In this document: one piece after another, positions 49,525 through 62,110 of the stretch
Position numbering within the stretch: position 1 is the first letter of the stretch
How the letters are laid out: the number at the start of each line of letters is the position of its first letter
Assembly (NCBI GenBank): GCA_949825025.1
Contig: OX463778.1
Coordinates: forward strand, 11,603,671-11,667,670
From: Siphlonurus alternatus
Lineage: Eukaryota > Arthropoda > Insecta > Ephemeroptera > Siphlonuridae
DNA: 64,000 bases
Reading direction: 5' to 3'
Made by a program: the position numbers and the translations under genes
The notes under the pieces: generated by a model
Databases searched by the model: none
What the model was told of the DNA's origin: nothing
Seen by the model: only the letters and a program-made list of their open reading frames with translations

Positions 49525-49680
49525 GACGCGGATCCAGAGATAGAAAAGTTTCTAAAGACTCCCAAAAATTTGAATTAACATACAGACATTTCCCCTACTT
49601 CCATATTATTTATAATTGTTCTTATGGGACCTTCCCTCCTTTCTTCCTTCCCCAGTAATTTTGTTCTGGATCCGCGCCTT
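49525..49680. mobile_element. GCGGATCCAG-end MITE, copy 1
   Basis: GACGCGGATCCAG and CTGGATCCGCGCC ends about 156 bp apart; interior diverged from the two better copies at 51222 and 55470. Confidence 0.6.
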
Positions 49681-50270
49681 CATAAAGCAGAAGGGTAGGT
49701 TGGTGGTGTTCCGAAGTATACCTGCTAAAACATTTGTTTGTTTCTCTGATCAGAGAATATGATGATATATTTTTGTATAATAATTATTATGATAAATTTC
49801 TTTGGTATATATTACTTGCGGATTAATCACGAGTACAATGAACCGCATTATGAGATTTTTTAGGCTTGAATATATATATATTTTTTTATGTATCTTTAAT
49901 ATATCAGCCCTTCCAAAAGGCTTATTTTTAAATATTATATTTACGGTATAGGAACACACAACGGAATTAAAGTTAAGATCAATATCACACCATATATAAG
50001 TACTGAAGGAATTAAAAATTTGTCCACAAGGAATGATGAAAAATTTGTTATAAAGTTTTATTTTATTTATTCGCTGTTGTTGTTTTTTTGTACCTCTTAT
50101 CTGATTATTTAAATTATCTTCTTCACCATCTATCTTCTATAATTTTTTAAGGTGTTGTACACATCACAAGCGTCACGCGTTTTCTTAGTTTGGTTGAGGT
50201 ACTCCGAGCTCGCAGGGTCGCTGCGCCCCCGGCGGCTGGATCAGGAAGCTCATCTCACTTCTTGACGCTT

Positions 50271-53200
50271 CTAGGACGTTTTGTGCTTCTTTCTGTTGTC
50301 CCGTCTTCTTTCTGCGGGGTCGCTTGTCGGGTGTGGTTTGAGCTCGCGGTGCGACAGCTGTCACCAGAAACAATAGCAAATTACTTCACATGGTATTGTT
50401 ACAAATAATAAAAAAAAAGAAGCGTGGTGATCGATAAAAAAAAAGGCAGAAGTGGAAGAAATAAATAAATAATAAAACAAAAAACTAGTACGCTTACATT
50501 TTATGGTCACCTTCGGCTTCCCCATATTTGATCTAGCAAAAAAAGTACATAAAAATAAATAAGAAATAATAAAATTATAAAAATAATAAATAAGTAGGGT
50601 GTTTCAAATTTTAGGTAAGTTTAAAACTGTGATTTTTCTTGACCAGCTAATTAAACATATAACAAGAAATAGATTTGTTTAGAAATTTTAGAAATTTCAA
50701 AGTTTTAGGCGTAAACTAAAATTTGAAAAACTATACTGTATGTATTTAAATTTTAAATAAATATAAAAAATATAACAATATAACCTCTGTGAACGAGTGA
50801 GCATTACAAAAAATACAAAAAATATGTTCCGATGATATATTAAATAATTGACAGTTTAATTTAAGAAGCAAATACTAATTCAGACTAATTATCTGCATTA
50901 TCAGCAGTGAACATAATTTAAAGAAATTGCATGTGGCAAAAGTTGAATTCGTTACCTTTTTGTAGTATTAAAACTTTGATTGCAAATAAATAATTTAGAT
51001 AAAAAGTGAGCGTGTTAGTGTCAGCTGTACTTAATACAAGGTGGGTAAAGGCCTAAAGGGCTACCTTTACCCACCTTGTACTTAATATAAAAAAGTGTTG
51101 AATTACTAAAGCTGCTTGATACGTAATTAGTGTATGACTAAAGTGGTCGGATGCGTAGTAACGGATTGTGCGGTTCGTCCGAAGACGGCTGAGTTCAAAT
51201 GGGAAATGTAGAATTTACTTGCAGGCGCGGATCCAGGAAAAAATTTCGGAGGGGGCTGCCTCCATAAGGCCAATGTGAAAAAAAAAATTGGAGTGGGGGA
51301 AGTGCCTATATTGCCCATGTTAAATCCAAAATTTCGAGGGGGGGCTGCAACCCCCCTAACCCTTCTGCCCCCCTCCCCCCCCCTGGATCCGCGCCTGCTT
51401 ACTTGAGATAATGCTAGGGCAAACTTTGCTTTTACAAGAATTTTCTCAGACGTCACTCTTTAATATCAACGTACAATAAATTTGTTCAATGAATTGTTTA
51501 AAGCCATTCAATTTTAAATTTAAATACATCTGCTTTCTTATATATAAAAATATATTCGGATGTTTCTAAATAATTTATTGCTACGCGTTAACTTTTAATT
51601 TAACAATTCCAGTGAGGCAGCCAGGAGGATTCCCCACTGTAAATTGGAAACAATAAATGGAGAATACATAGGCTGTGGGTGACTCTGTCTTTCTCCCACC
51701 CACTTCTCGTGGATGAGCCGCCTGAAATATTTAATTACTAAATGATAATTAATAAATTTAATAAGGCTCTGAGATGACACTTCATACTTTAGTAAAGTTA
51801 GGTCAGCCAATTTTCAGTGTAGACGACGTATATAACAGAGAGTGTAGGTACAAGTGATGGAAAGAACAATTACTTTTAAGATGGAACTGCGTATAAGTGC
51901 GCGTGTATGCAAGTTCCTTCATGCACCTACTTGTTGTGTGAATATATTTTACTTCTAAAGGTGCAGTTTAACATTTAGGGTACCCGCTTTGTTTTGCTCA
52001 GAATTGGTTCGGTCACTGTCTGTGAGGCTTGGTGGGCACGTCAAACACCTTGCCCTGCAAACAATGCGGAAGAAATCGTCCTGACGTCTTATACCAATTT
52101 GAGCTGGACCGTCAATTGTAGATGACTGACTTAATAATGAGAAGGACAAGCTATTTCTGGGAATAAATCATATTTTTCAAATCAAACATAAAAACGTAAA
52201 ATTAAGCACATACATGGCATAATTAACGTAAACATTTATTACATTCATCTGAAAATATTTATTTATGTTTCAACTAGTAAGTATTTCAATAGACTGCCAC
52301 GAAAGTATGTTGGTCGAGTTAGCTTTGAGTTAGGTGGTGATACCATCCGGCTTCTCATCAATGACTGTATTATTTTATCAATAATTTATCATACTTCCTT
52401 TGCTGTCTGTATGCATGATGTAACGAATAGCTACAACATTAATATACCATGCCAACTGCAAAGCTAGTGCCTAAGAGTTAAGACACTTATTGAAGTACTA
52501 AAAAAGGTCATGAACGTGGGTCAATCACTTCCCAACTATATTAAGTCAAAGGTTGTCGTAGATTTAGGAGGAGGGACTGGGAAACTGAATGGAATTAACA
52601 TAATATATGGTCAGAGCAGTGGGGGATTTTTTTTTCAATTGACCGTACATGTTGTTCGTGATTATCTCGCGTACTTAGAAACTAATGTCGGTTTAACAAT
52701 ACGAAGTGGCAACAATACTGACCAGCGCCTCGTCGTCAGGCACTCTGGAGAGGAAGTCGAGCAGCTCGTTGTTGGGAATGGTGTGCGGCCTCACGAGCTT
52801 GCGCGCGAACTTGTTGACGCCCCACATCATGATGAGGAAGCGCATGGGCACCAAGTAGAGCACCACCACGGCCACGGCCATCAGACAGATCGCCAGCCAC
52901 GACAGGTACGGCACGGTGAAGTTGAACGTGCTGCGGAAATACACAAAATGATGACGTCACGAGAATACCCCAGTCAGTCGTGACGAGAGAAGCTATTACA
53001 ATCGAGCTGAGATGTTCTCAGACATTGCTATTTGAAAATTTAAATGTCATTACATAATTTTCATCACAGTTTTGGGCGTTTCGGCTACTATTCCCATTTA
53101 TTTTTCAGTTCTAAAGCTTTGCAGATATATTTATTTGGAGTTTCAATCTCTCTGCTATTTCAATATTTAATACAAACGCCAAGAAAAGAATACTCCAGGG

Positions 53201-56200
53201 AGTAATCTCGCATATGTTGAACTTTATCGATCGCCTGACCCATGTGGTCTTCTCTGCTCACGTCTGAGGCTTCCGTCGGATATTTGGCTTTGTTTAGCCA
53301 TTTAATTCCCTTGGACATAGCAGGTGGGATCACGCTAAAGGTGTACTCACTTTTTTATGCTCTCTCCCAACGACGCGATGTATCCTATAGAGTTTTGTAC
53401 CGTTTGTGTTACTTCTTGGATAGCTTGCAACCTCTCTTTCAGACTTTTCTTCTCTTCCTGAAATTAAAGTAAACAATGAAATAATAAATTGAAAGTAACA
53501 ATTATGTGAGAGTTTAAACGTCAAGAATTTTAAATATCAATTTTTAATTAAAGGTGGAAATCAATTATTTTATAGCGGTCCTCGATTGGTTATAATTACT
53601 GGGCTTAAAATACTGTGTAATAATCATGTAGTGGAGATTTTTTTTTCTTCTAAGATGATGAACTGATCTTTATAATGTAAACGACGTAAATAACATAATT
53701 ATTCTAGAGAATTTAGTAAGTCAAAGCAGGCAGTCTCATGACAACAATTTACAACGTTGAGCGATGTCTAAACTTCATCTCACCTTGTCTTTGTCCTCGT
53801 CATCATCGTCATCTTCTCCCAGCGGTTCGTCATCCTCGTCACGTGCCGCCCAGCCCCCCGTCAGAGACATCACCTGCGAACACGTCAGCCTCGTGTCAAC
53901 ACACGTCAATATCACCGATGTTCTCAACACGTATCGCTCAGCTTCCAGTTCGTCATACATTCCATGCGATCACATCAGCTTCGTGTCAACACACTTACAC
54001 ACGTGACCTGACGTGTACTAATAGCAGCAGAAGGTGTAATTGGTGACTTAATAATAATTACAATTGTTCATTGGGTTATGAAGCATAATATTTGTGGAGA
54101 CTTGAGATGAAACTTGATTAGAGTTCATGTCTGAACGTGTCAACAAAGATATTGCAGTCAGTATTGTAAAAAATGATGCATCAAGGACGCTCATCCTCCT
54201 GAGTTAAGGTGCATTTCCATGGAGCGGGGAAAGCGAGAAAATCATGTGCCGCAGCCAATCAGAGCCATGGGATTTCCTAGCCTTATGGGGAGCGATTTTA
54301 TCACCAACATGGCCGTCATTCGAGATTGAAGCAAATGCGCTTTTCTTGCCCCGCCAAGCCTCGCGTGACATTGCTCCATGGAAAAGCTCCTTTAAACCAC
54401 GTGAGCTGACGTGGTGCTCGCGATGGGCGATGGAACTTACGATGTAGTACTTGAGGAAGACGAGCAACAGCACCACGGGCACCATCCAGGGCTCGAAGCA
54501 GTAGCACAGCACGATGAACAGCACGAGCGACACGAGGCTGCGAGGGATCGACTCCCACTCGAAACATCCCCTGAAAGAAAAGAATAATTAATTAGCAATA
54601 GAAGACCTTTAACACTGAAGATTACTGGAAGATAATTAATAAAATGCAAATGTTAAAGAATACCCTCCTTTTAAAGATTAATTAAGTTAATGCTGAAAAT
54701 AAATTAAACAATGCATTCGAAGCATACAGAAGCTCATTTACATTAATTAGAAATTGTATAATATCCATATAAATTAAATTTTAAAAGGTTTTAGTGAAAT
54801 CTTAATATTATTAATTAAATAAATATTATTCAATACTTAGGTTTTAAGTTTGATAGTACAAAATTTTAAAATTAATTTATTTATTATACTTACGAAATAT
54901 ATTTTCCAAGGTCAATAAACCAAACAATAATAGCTTTCAGTCGCATAACATTTCTTAAAAAAACTTGGCGTTTGAATTTGATTTCTGGCTGCATGTATTT
55001 TTCTTCTTTTGGATTGAGGGTTCTGATGATTCCTCGGATCTGCAACAAAATAAAGATTTTAGCAGTTGAAACACGCATGGCAGCAGAGTTATTTTTCTGA
55101 AGAATGACAGGGGGATGAATTCAATTTAATTAAAAGTGTAAATTGCTTTTAAAAAAAAGCACATATTTAACACAAAATTTGATTGGAAAAATTGTGAATT
55201 GAAATAAAAAAAATCAGGAAATTGGCGGTGATTATAATCCACTGATGTATATAAACAAAAATCTTGGTATTGCAACGTTACATCGTAATGGAATATTGTG
55301 CGTCGTTTGTCGTGAAAAATATGTAAACAGAGACCTCCATCTCTTATGATTAAAAAATTTTGACCAAAATTTTCAGAGTATGATGGAATCCCGCACGAAC
55401 CGTAGCGCCTTACTGTCACGCATAAACGTCATTTGGTGCAACATATTACCACTGGCCAAGTCGGATGACCAGGCGCGGATCCAGAAAAAAATTCAGGGGG
55501 GGGGGGGGGGGCTGCCTCCATAAGGCCAATGTTAAAAAAAATTTGAAGTGGGGGAAATTCTTATATTGCCCATGTTAAATCCAAAATTTCGGGGGGGGGG
55601 GGCTGCAGCCCCCCCCCCTGGATCCGCGCCATCCGGGATGACGTCCCGAGACCCTATCTAAAAGTTTGGTCAACATTCTGGTCATATAGGTCTCTGATCT
55701 GCATGTGTACCAACTGGGGACTTAAAAGTGTCGTGTTATTTACATCGTATCGGCAACGATGTGTATTGAATTTGTGGAGTGACAGTCAGTCGCTGCGGTT
55801 CTTATTATTACTAATATTTTGATGCCAAACGTCGTTTATGACGTCATCCATAAGGGCTGTGTAATGTGTATTATAGACAGATTTAAGTCCCCCATCGGTA
55901 CAGTCGTCGCCTCGGAAAATTTCTTTTTGCAGTCTTCTTAATCTCCATGTACCGTAAGAATAACACAGGACTTGGTGATTTTATCAAGACTTCAAGATGG
56001 AAATTTTCCAAGGCGACGAGTGTACAACAAGTGTCGTAAATTGAGGTTTAATCACGCAGGATGACTCACGGGGTTCCAGACGACGGTGAGCTCTAGCAGG
56101 ATCTGCGGACAGTTTCCTTTGGCGCGACTGTGCAGCTTCTTGTCCTTGAGGGCGTACCACTTCTTGTCGCCGTTGTGCACGCGCAGCAGCGGGATGGCTA

Positions 56201-59200
56201 CCTTGCCCAGGAACTCGACCTTGTGGTCACGGTCCTCGTCGTAAACAGTGACCTCCAGCACAGAGTTGATGTCCTTCACGTTGCTGGAACACAATGACGT
56301 CATCAGTATTTGATGAAATTAGGTATTTAGCATGGCGGGTGTATGGCATGTTGGTCTTTCACCGCGCGTTCGAGGTATATTTTTTTTAGAATCTTTAGAA
56401 GATGATACCTTAAATCGAGAGGAAACGTATTAAGACCAACAAGATGAATAATTATGATGAAGAATAATTAACATCCATGGCACACCATGTATTAAATGTA
56501 ACAAGGTTTTGAAAAAACACAATACTATTCAAAGAAATATCATGCATGTATACCGACGGGGGCATATAAGAAACTTCTAAATTGTATAAATATACCAGCT
56601 GCTTGAAACTTTGATTTACTTTTAATTTACTTTCATTTTCATTTGCAAGTGTTGCAACTTTTCTATGAAAATATATGAGTAGATCTGTGAATCGCCTCGC
56701 TGACCTGACCGGCTCTTATCTCTCTCGGATATACAATTAACAGATCGCACTATATATTCTTCTATATTCTTTCAAACATAACATATCATATGTGTTTAGA
56801 ATTTAGAAATTCCTTATGTACCCGTCGTTACAGAGGATTAGACATAGGAATCGTACTTTTTTTTTTCTTTTAGAACCATGAAAAACGAATCAAAATATGT
56901 TGCGATGCAGTGAACAAGGATTTACGACGTATTAATGGACAATTTGCATCAACTTTTTTTAGTAGCTCAATCGAAAGAGGAGGTCGAAAAATACACCTGT
57001 GAATTTTATGCGATTTTTATTCGTACTGCATCATGGCTAAAAGAGAGGTCACGTGACCTGGAGCCGGCGCCCGTGTCGCCCGTGACGTCACTTAACTGTT
57101 CCGTCAAACAAACGATCGACTTTATAACGCTTGCAAACAACCACGTTGCTATGGAAACAAGCAACAATTAATTTATTGTTTACAAGCGTTAAATAGACAA
57201 TCGTTTGCTTGACCAGACAGTTCAATGACGTCACGGGCGACACGGGCGCCGGCTCCAGGTCACGTGACCTCTCTTTTAGCCATGATGCAGTACGCATAAA
57301 AATCGCATAAAATTCACAGGTGTATTTTTCGACCTCCTGTTTCGATTGAGCTACTAAAAAAAGTTGATGCAAATTGTCCATTGAATTGAATTTATTGATG
57401 TATTGACTTCGGGTCTGTGGACCAAGCAGTCATTGCCCGTATGTACATCATACAACACATGTGCATGGCTCTGATGACGTCACCTCATGTTTATATATGT
57501 TTACTTCAATATTAAGGATTTTAGGGTATAAGAAAAATCTTTAAATAAATTACAGTGCATAATTTCTATTTATAATTGCCATAAATTAATTGTATATACG
57601 TATGTTATCTGCACTACTTTTTAAAGGAAAGTTTATTACAATTAAGTTAAAAAAAATGATGAAATGCAAGAATATTTTAAGAATAAAAATTGAATTTGTT
57701 GTGTTTTAACAATTGTAAACTTGACGGTAAAAGTCCAGATAAGAAGCTGCAGCTACAGGAAGCTCATCCTTTACTGCGCGACTTTTAAGAGACACTGAGG
57801 GTCGGAGGATGTGGCTGAAAATTTCCCGACTTATTTGACCAACGTAGTACATGGACTCTCGACTTATGTATTGTTAATTATTTTAGTTTTTTTAATACTT
57901 TTCATCACCCTTCAATCATGCCGATCGTGCTACTCAAAAGGTAAAAAGTCTTAGTCTTGTAAATTTTTAACACGCAAGAATATAGGGAAAGACACGACTA
58001 TGTCGTATCAGCGTTTTTACTAATTATAAATTTGAGGGTTTACAAGAAAATAAAAAAAAAATAGCATATCCAGGTTTATGTTGTTCATTTATCAAAATAT
58101 CGGTAACGGTTTAATTTATAATATAAAACATGCAAAATGGTTTCTAAAAAAAGAGACAGAAGTTCATTCATGATTTTGGCATGCAGGACAGCAGCAGACT
58201 GTTAGGCATGAAGATTCATTGCAACTTAATGCAGTGTTATATTAGGTTAATTGATAATTATTATTGTTAGAAGGTATCTCTATTTCACAGCTAACATTTT
58301 TCACTGCGGGGTTGCTAACCAACTCACAAGGTGAAGATCTTCTGCCAGCACGGCGCCAAAGTCTTGTACTCGGTCTGTGTCTGGAGCCGAGAGTTGACCA
58401 GCTCCAGCACGCAGAAGGGGTCTGACTTGCCGCCCAGGTCGGCGGCCGCTAGACCCTGAGCGCGGAACACCTTCACCGTCAGGTGGCCCACGTCCCGCAG
58501 GTTGTGCAGCGTCCTCCGCAGTGCCTGTAAGCAATTGGTGTAAACAGAGGAGCTCGAGGCGTGTTCACCAAGTTTGTTGGTGCCTTAAACATCCACCAAA
58601 TCGAGGTAAAACATACAGGGGGGTATTTACAAAGCACTTTAACCCCCAATTTAGCCTCAATTTTTATCCCTGGTGCTAAACCGGCAGGGGCTAACTATGT
58701 TAAGCTCCGGGATAAAAATCAAGGCTGAAGTGGGGGTTAAAGTGCTTTGTGAATGCCCCCCACAGTGCATGACGTCACAGTCATGGAAGTTTATGTATGA
58801 CGTGTTTCAGCTTGATTTAGAGGATGCTGAAGGCACAAATTTAGATTATTAAAAATCATCGAGGTCCACATTTGTGTAGAGTAAAAAAATTAATATTTCA
58901 TGGTCTTTGTGTTTAACTTCTGTTTAACATGTAGTGCATATTCGCCCCCGCTACACGCATACAAAAAGAGACGAGGTGTCAGCTTTAGGTTAAATCTCGT
59001 CAGCTACAGATCTCAAAAAGTTGAGTTCAAACTAAAGAAAAAAGGCTGTACAATGGGACTATATTATCAGGGAATACCATGATGATCTTTTCTCTGATAT
59101 TATTATTGGATCCAATTAATAATGAATTTTATTTTTTCTTAGAGTTATATTTTAAATATATATTTAACCACATATCAGTGAAATATGTTTTAAAATAATA

Positions 59201-61490
59201 GAAAGTAACTGAAATAAATATTTGATCTTGTAGAATAAAATATTTGATCTAGCTATTATATACTTATATTAGTATACGCCATGATGTTATACAAATTTGC
59301 TTAACAAAATTAAATTTGTAATGTAAAATTCTGGAGTCGACCTACTATAGTTAGGAAACGCATTGAAGCCAAAAGTGCTCCTAAAGTGCAAGTCACGGAG
59401 GAAATGACGGTGAGACAGACAAATGAAGGTCAAAATGCGGTGAAGGCCGCTCATCACGTGGAGGAGGATTTGATCAAAGTAGATTTGGATTTGATCCATG
59501 GGGAGGAAATGATACTGAGGACGATCACAACACGCAGCCTCGTAATAGTCAAATTAAGATGACATACCCTCCGGAAGTAGCCGAAATTCTGATCTTCCTA
59601 TTCAAATTACAGCGTTACAATTTCACACAGAGAGCAGTCATTCTACTTCAAAACACTCTGTGAAATTTCAAAACTGAATTACAATCAGAAGAGCTGCAAA
59701 CTTAACACTTCCGGCTACTTCCGGAAGGATTATCAAATTAATTTTACTATAGAGTCGTGCCGAGGCTTGTGACCACCACAGGGACTGGGGACCAACTGAC
59801 GTAATGTGGACGAGGGAGGCAATCACTTACAGTCAATCACTCTCGTAACCTTTTGAGAGTTTAAAGATTTTATTTTATTGTTTATCAAATCGACAAAAAG
59901 TCTTCTTCTTGAATAATATGCATGGGGGATATGATGTAAGGGTAGTTTCTAGATTTTTACTGCAGTAGAAGTACAGTCGTAGCCTCGGAAAATTTCTCTT
60001 TGCGGCCTTGTTAAATCACCATGCCCCATAAGAATAACAATGACACAAGGCATGGCATGGTGATTAACAAGGCTGCAAGTGGGAAATTTTCCAAGGCGAC
60101 GAGTGTACACAGTATACTGACCTATGTGTGAAATTGCAACGTTGAATTACGAACAATTTAACATAATAATTAAACTATGAAACTTACATTTCGGAAGGAA
60201 TATCATTATATATAAATTGGACTATAATATTATAAATGTTTGTAATTACTTATTACTGTTATTAGTCATTTGAAATATATTCATGACTGTGAACTAAATC
60301 TGGTTAATCTTATAATTGAATATTGTAACCTTATACAAATATGTACCGTTAAGTTTTAATTGCTATACCAATACCAATTGTAATAATAATATATCATAAA
60401 TTTCATTTCACGTGCAAATATTATACAATAAAATCATCAATATTTAAATAAAGTTTGCTTTAAAGTAGAGCTCCAACTAAAACAATTCAAATTACATTGC
60501 GAAATGCGGAAAAAAAAAGAATGAATGAAAGCATGAATATTGCGTCAATAACATTACATGTCGGAATAAAAAAAAGTATTTTCTTGTGCGATCAGTTGAT
60601 GTTCATGCGATAACAATGAAATGAATGCCAAATCGTAAAAAGAAACGTATGATTATCGGTGATTCTAAAGAAAAATGTTTCCGGTCTATAATTTATACTT
60701 CAGTCTCCTTCTTTGCATTAAACGTTAATAATAGATCTGTTCGTAAACCGTGCTTGAACGGTATAGATTTTTTGCACTCGATTTCTTTATGCCCTTAGAC
60801 ATAAGATCGTATATTATATTCATAGTATTTATGATAAAATCGATTTTTAATATTTTGTTATAAATATTATTTTTAAATGCCATGGGTGAATTAAATCTCT
60901 CCATTTAATACGGAGATGATCTTTATTTGTAAAACTAACGAGGATCGACATACAAGAGTCGATTTTATTAAAGGTGACTTTCAGCAGTAACGCGATGAAC
61001 TCATATATTACTCACGTATCTGCTCTCGATGACCGATCGCTCCCGTGGGTTCTCCTCGTACGCCGATAGGTCGGAGATGGTCTCGGAGGAAGTGGTACCG
61101 CTGATGGTGAGCAGTAGGAAGATGGCGCCGGCGCCCTCCTCCAGTTCCTGCCAGATGCGGTGAGTTCGCTCGCGCTCCAGTCGGGACAAGTCGATCGAGC
61201 ACCTGCTGAGAGGGTGCCCGGTCAAGGGTCTGTTAGGGGAGGGGTGACAAAACCCCAAACCCCTCCTGGAGCTTATCTTACAACCTATTGACACATTTGT
61301 CCACTTAGACCATGATATCGTTCTCGCTCACCGTCCCATGAAGTCATCCTTGGAGCGAGTGTCCTTGTCCCACACCGAGATCTCGAGTTCTTGAGACTGG
61401 TCATCGTACAGGTGGAGGTCAAACTGCTCCAGCCAGCTAGGAGACAGACTCTTGTACACGATCTTGCTCTTGTACTTCTCGCTGCCTAGC
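50271..61490 (-). CDS. MCTP: MCTP: multiple C2 domain and transmembrane protein, C-terminal ten exons (partial)
   Basis: Exons in transcription order: 61490-61332, 61202-61016, 58524-58328, 56283-56070, 55039-54894, 54570-54441, 53873-53784, 53457-53351, 52930-52723, 50357-50271. Phases agree throughout and give 507 residues to the stop; the 5' exons are off the right edge. MCTPs are ER-anchored tandem-C2 proteins; Drosophila Mctp is an ER calcium sensor at synapses. Visible are the end of one C2 domain ([25 protein letters not shown]), a complete C2 ([39 protein letters not shown]), the conserved [10 protein letters not shown] linker, a first membrane segment ([17 protein letters not shown]...), an acidic Asp/Glu loop, an amphipathic [20 protein letters not shown] helix, a second membrane segment ([19 protein letters not shown]), and [17 protein letters not shown]. 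The last exon ([10 protein letters not shown]...) matches the vertebrate YQELKPDP C-terminus. In the complete C2 the usual final calcium-binding Asp is Glu (VEF). Confidence 0.92.
51222..51397. mobile_element. GCGGATCCAG-end MITE, copy 2 (hAT-like)
   Basis: CAGGCGCGGATCCAG and CTGGATCCGCGCCTG ends, flanked by TTTACTTG and CTTACTTG (7 of 8), indicating a hAT-type 8-bp duplication. The interior contains GGGGGCTGCCTCCATAAGG and G/C homopolymers. It lies in the last MCTP intron. Confidence 0.8.
55470..55630. mobile_element. GCGGATCCAG-end MITE, copy 3
   Basis: Same ends and interior as 51222-51397 (GGGGCTGCCTCCATAAGGCC, TTGCCCATGTTAAATCCAAA), with expanded G and C runs. GGATGAC occurs on both sides within a few bases of the ends. 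It lies in an MCTP intron. Confidence 0.8.
55901..56022. mobile_element. 122-bp mariner/Tc1-like MITE, copy 1
   Basis: CAGTCGTCGCCTCGGAAAAT to ATTTTCCAAGGCGACGAGTG, flanked by TA on each side (55899-55900, 56023-56024). A CAGT-type start and a TA target duplication are typical of Tc1/mariner. It lies just 3' of the 56070-56283 MCTP exon in transcription. Confidence 0.8.
56934..57382. mobile_element. Fold-back element with ~209-bp arms
   Basis: Arms 56934-57142 and 57174-57382 are inverted repeats differing at a modest number of positions, around a 31-bp loop. The inner arms contain GGTCACGTGACCTGGAGCCG and GTGACGTCA. Each arm reads open for 78-97 codons in the inward direction (starting [10 protein letters not shown]), giving two mirror-image frames. 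It lies in an MCTP intron. Confidence 0.85.
58618..58761. mobile_element. 144-bp MITE with GGGGGGTATTTACAAAGCAC ends
   Basis: GGGGGGTATTTACAAAGCAC followed by TTTAACCCCC on the left mirrors GGGGGTTAAAGTGCTTTGTG and AATGCCCCCC on the right; ACA on both sides may be a 3-bp duplication. It lies in an MCTP intron. Confidence 0.85.
59568..59728. mobile_element. MITE with CCGGAAGTAGCCG ends
   Basis: CCTCCGGAAGTAGCCG and CGGCTACTTCCGGAAGG are inverted about 160 bp apart; further internal pairing (GAATTACAATC / ATTCAAATTACAG). Non-coding. It lies in an MCTP intron. Confidence 0.7.
59974..60105. mobile_element. 132-bp mariner/Tc1-like MITE, copy 2
   Basis: CAGTCGTAGCCTCGGAAAAT to ATTTTCCAAGGCGACGAGTG with TA flanks (59972-59973, 60106-60107); same family as 55901-56022. 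Confidence 0.8.
60106..61015. other. AT-rich MCTP intron sequence
   Basis: Between the mariner-like MITE and the donor of the 61016-61202 exon I see no repeat or frame worth calling. Confidence 0.5.
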
Positions 61491-61524
61491 CTGAAATCAC
61501 AACGTCAGGGTCACACAAGGTCAC

Positions 61525-62110
61525 CCCAAGGCCATCCCAAGGTCAAACTCCTCCAGCCAGCTATTGGACGACAGGCTCTTGTACCGAGAGGAGTTTAATA
61601 AATGCCTATATATGTACAGAACTTACATAAATGCCAATTTTTTTTATTTTCAATACCGCATGTAAACACATCATTGAACGTATAAGTGATAATTTGTCAT
61701 AATTAGAACTTACAAACATTGTTTGATTTTTGGTAGCAGGAAATATGAATTTATCAGGAATCTGCATTTAATTGAATATAGCGGTTGAATTGTTTGCTTA
61801 TATTTGGACGATCGCCAGGATATCTTGATTAAAAATTATATATGATCATGCTTATATTGTGTATTTTCAATCGAAAAGTAGTAGAGATATTTTGAATTAT
61901 GATAGTTGGTTAAGAAATTGTTGTAAAATGCAGTTATTAAATTATTTGCTCTGATGTACTTCTCACTGCTTGACCTGAGGAATCACAACATTAGAGTCAA
62001 CAAGGTCATCCCAAGGTCAAATTGCCAGCTAAGTGAAGGTCAAAGATCTTACATTGAATAACAAACAGAATCTCTGCTCTCGTCCACGACCTTGTTCTTG
62101 AGTCGAGAGC
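61525..62110 (-). pseudogene. Decayed duplicate fragments of the MCTP C2 exon
   Basis: Upstream (5') of the 61332-61490 exon, CCCAAGGTCAAACTCCTCCA followed by GCCAGCTATTGGACGACAGG and CTCTTGTA at about 61538-61586 copies part of that exon. At about 61950-62035, GATGTACTTCTCACTGCTTG with ACCTGAG and AATCACAAC repeats the exon 5' end together with its adjoining acceptor and intron. A tandem duplication of the exon plus flank has decayed: the copies have indels and no open C2 frame. Confidence 0.6.

Larger units (their letters stand above)
47297..50270. other. Intergenic spacer between UFSP1 and MCTP
   Basis: About 3 kb with a poly(A) tract (about 47872-47913), a TG-expanded hairpin MITE and a GCGGATCCAG MITE (both listed). 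Otherwise AT-rich without coding-quality frames. The UFSP1 promoter must lie in the left part; no motif stands out. Confidence 0.5.

Noticed and set aside
50185..50530. A separate small basic-protein gene starting MGKPKVTIK and ending GVPQPN
   Set aside because: The same terminal exon read in another frame gives [10 protein letters not shown]..., which matches the MCTP C-terminus and follows the previous MCTP exon in phase. The MGKPKVTIK segment is at best an alternative exon.
52510..52983. 157-codon plus-strand frame with His/Glu-rich tail
   Set aside because: It is antisense to the MCTP transmembrane exon; the His/Glu-rich part is the complement of the membrane-segment codons.
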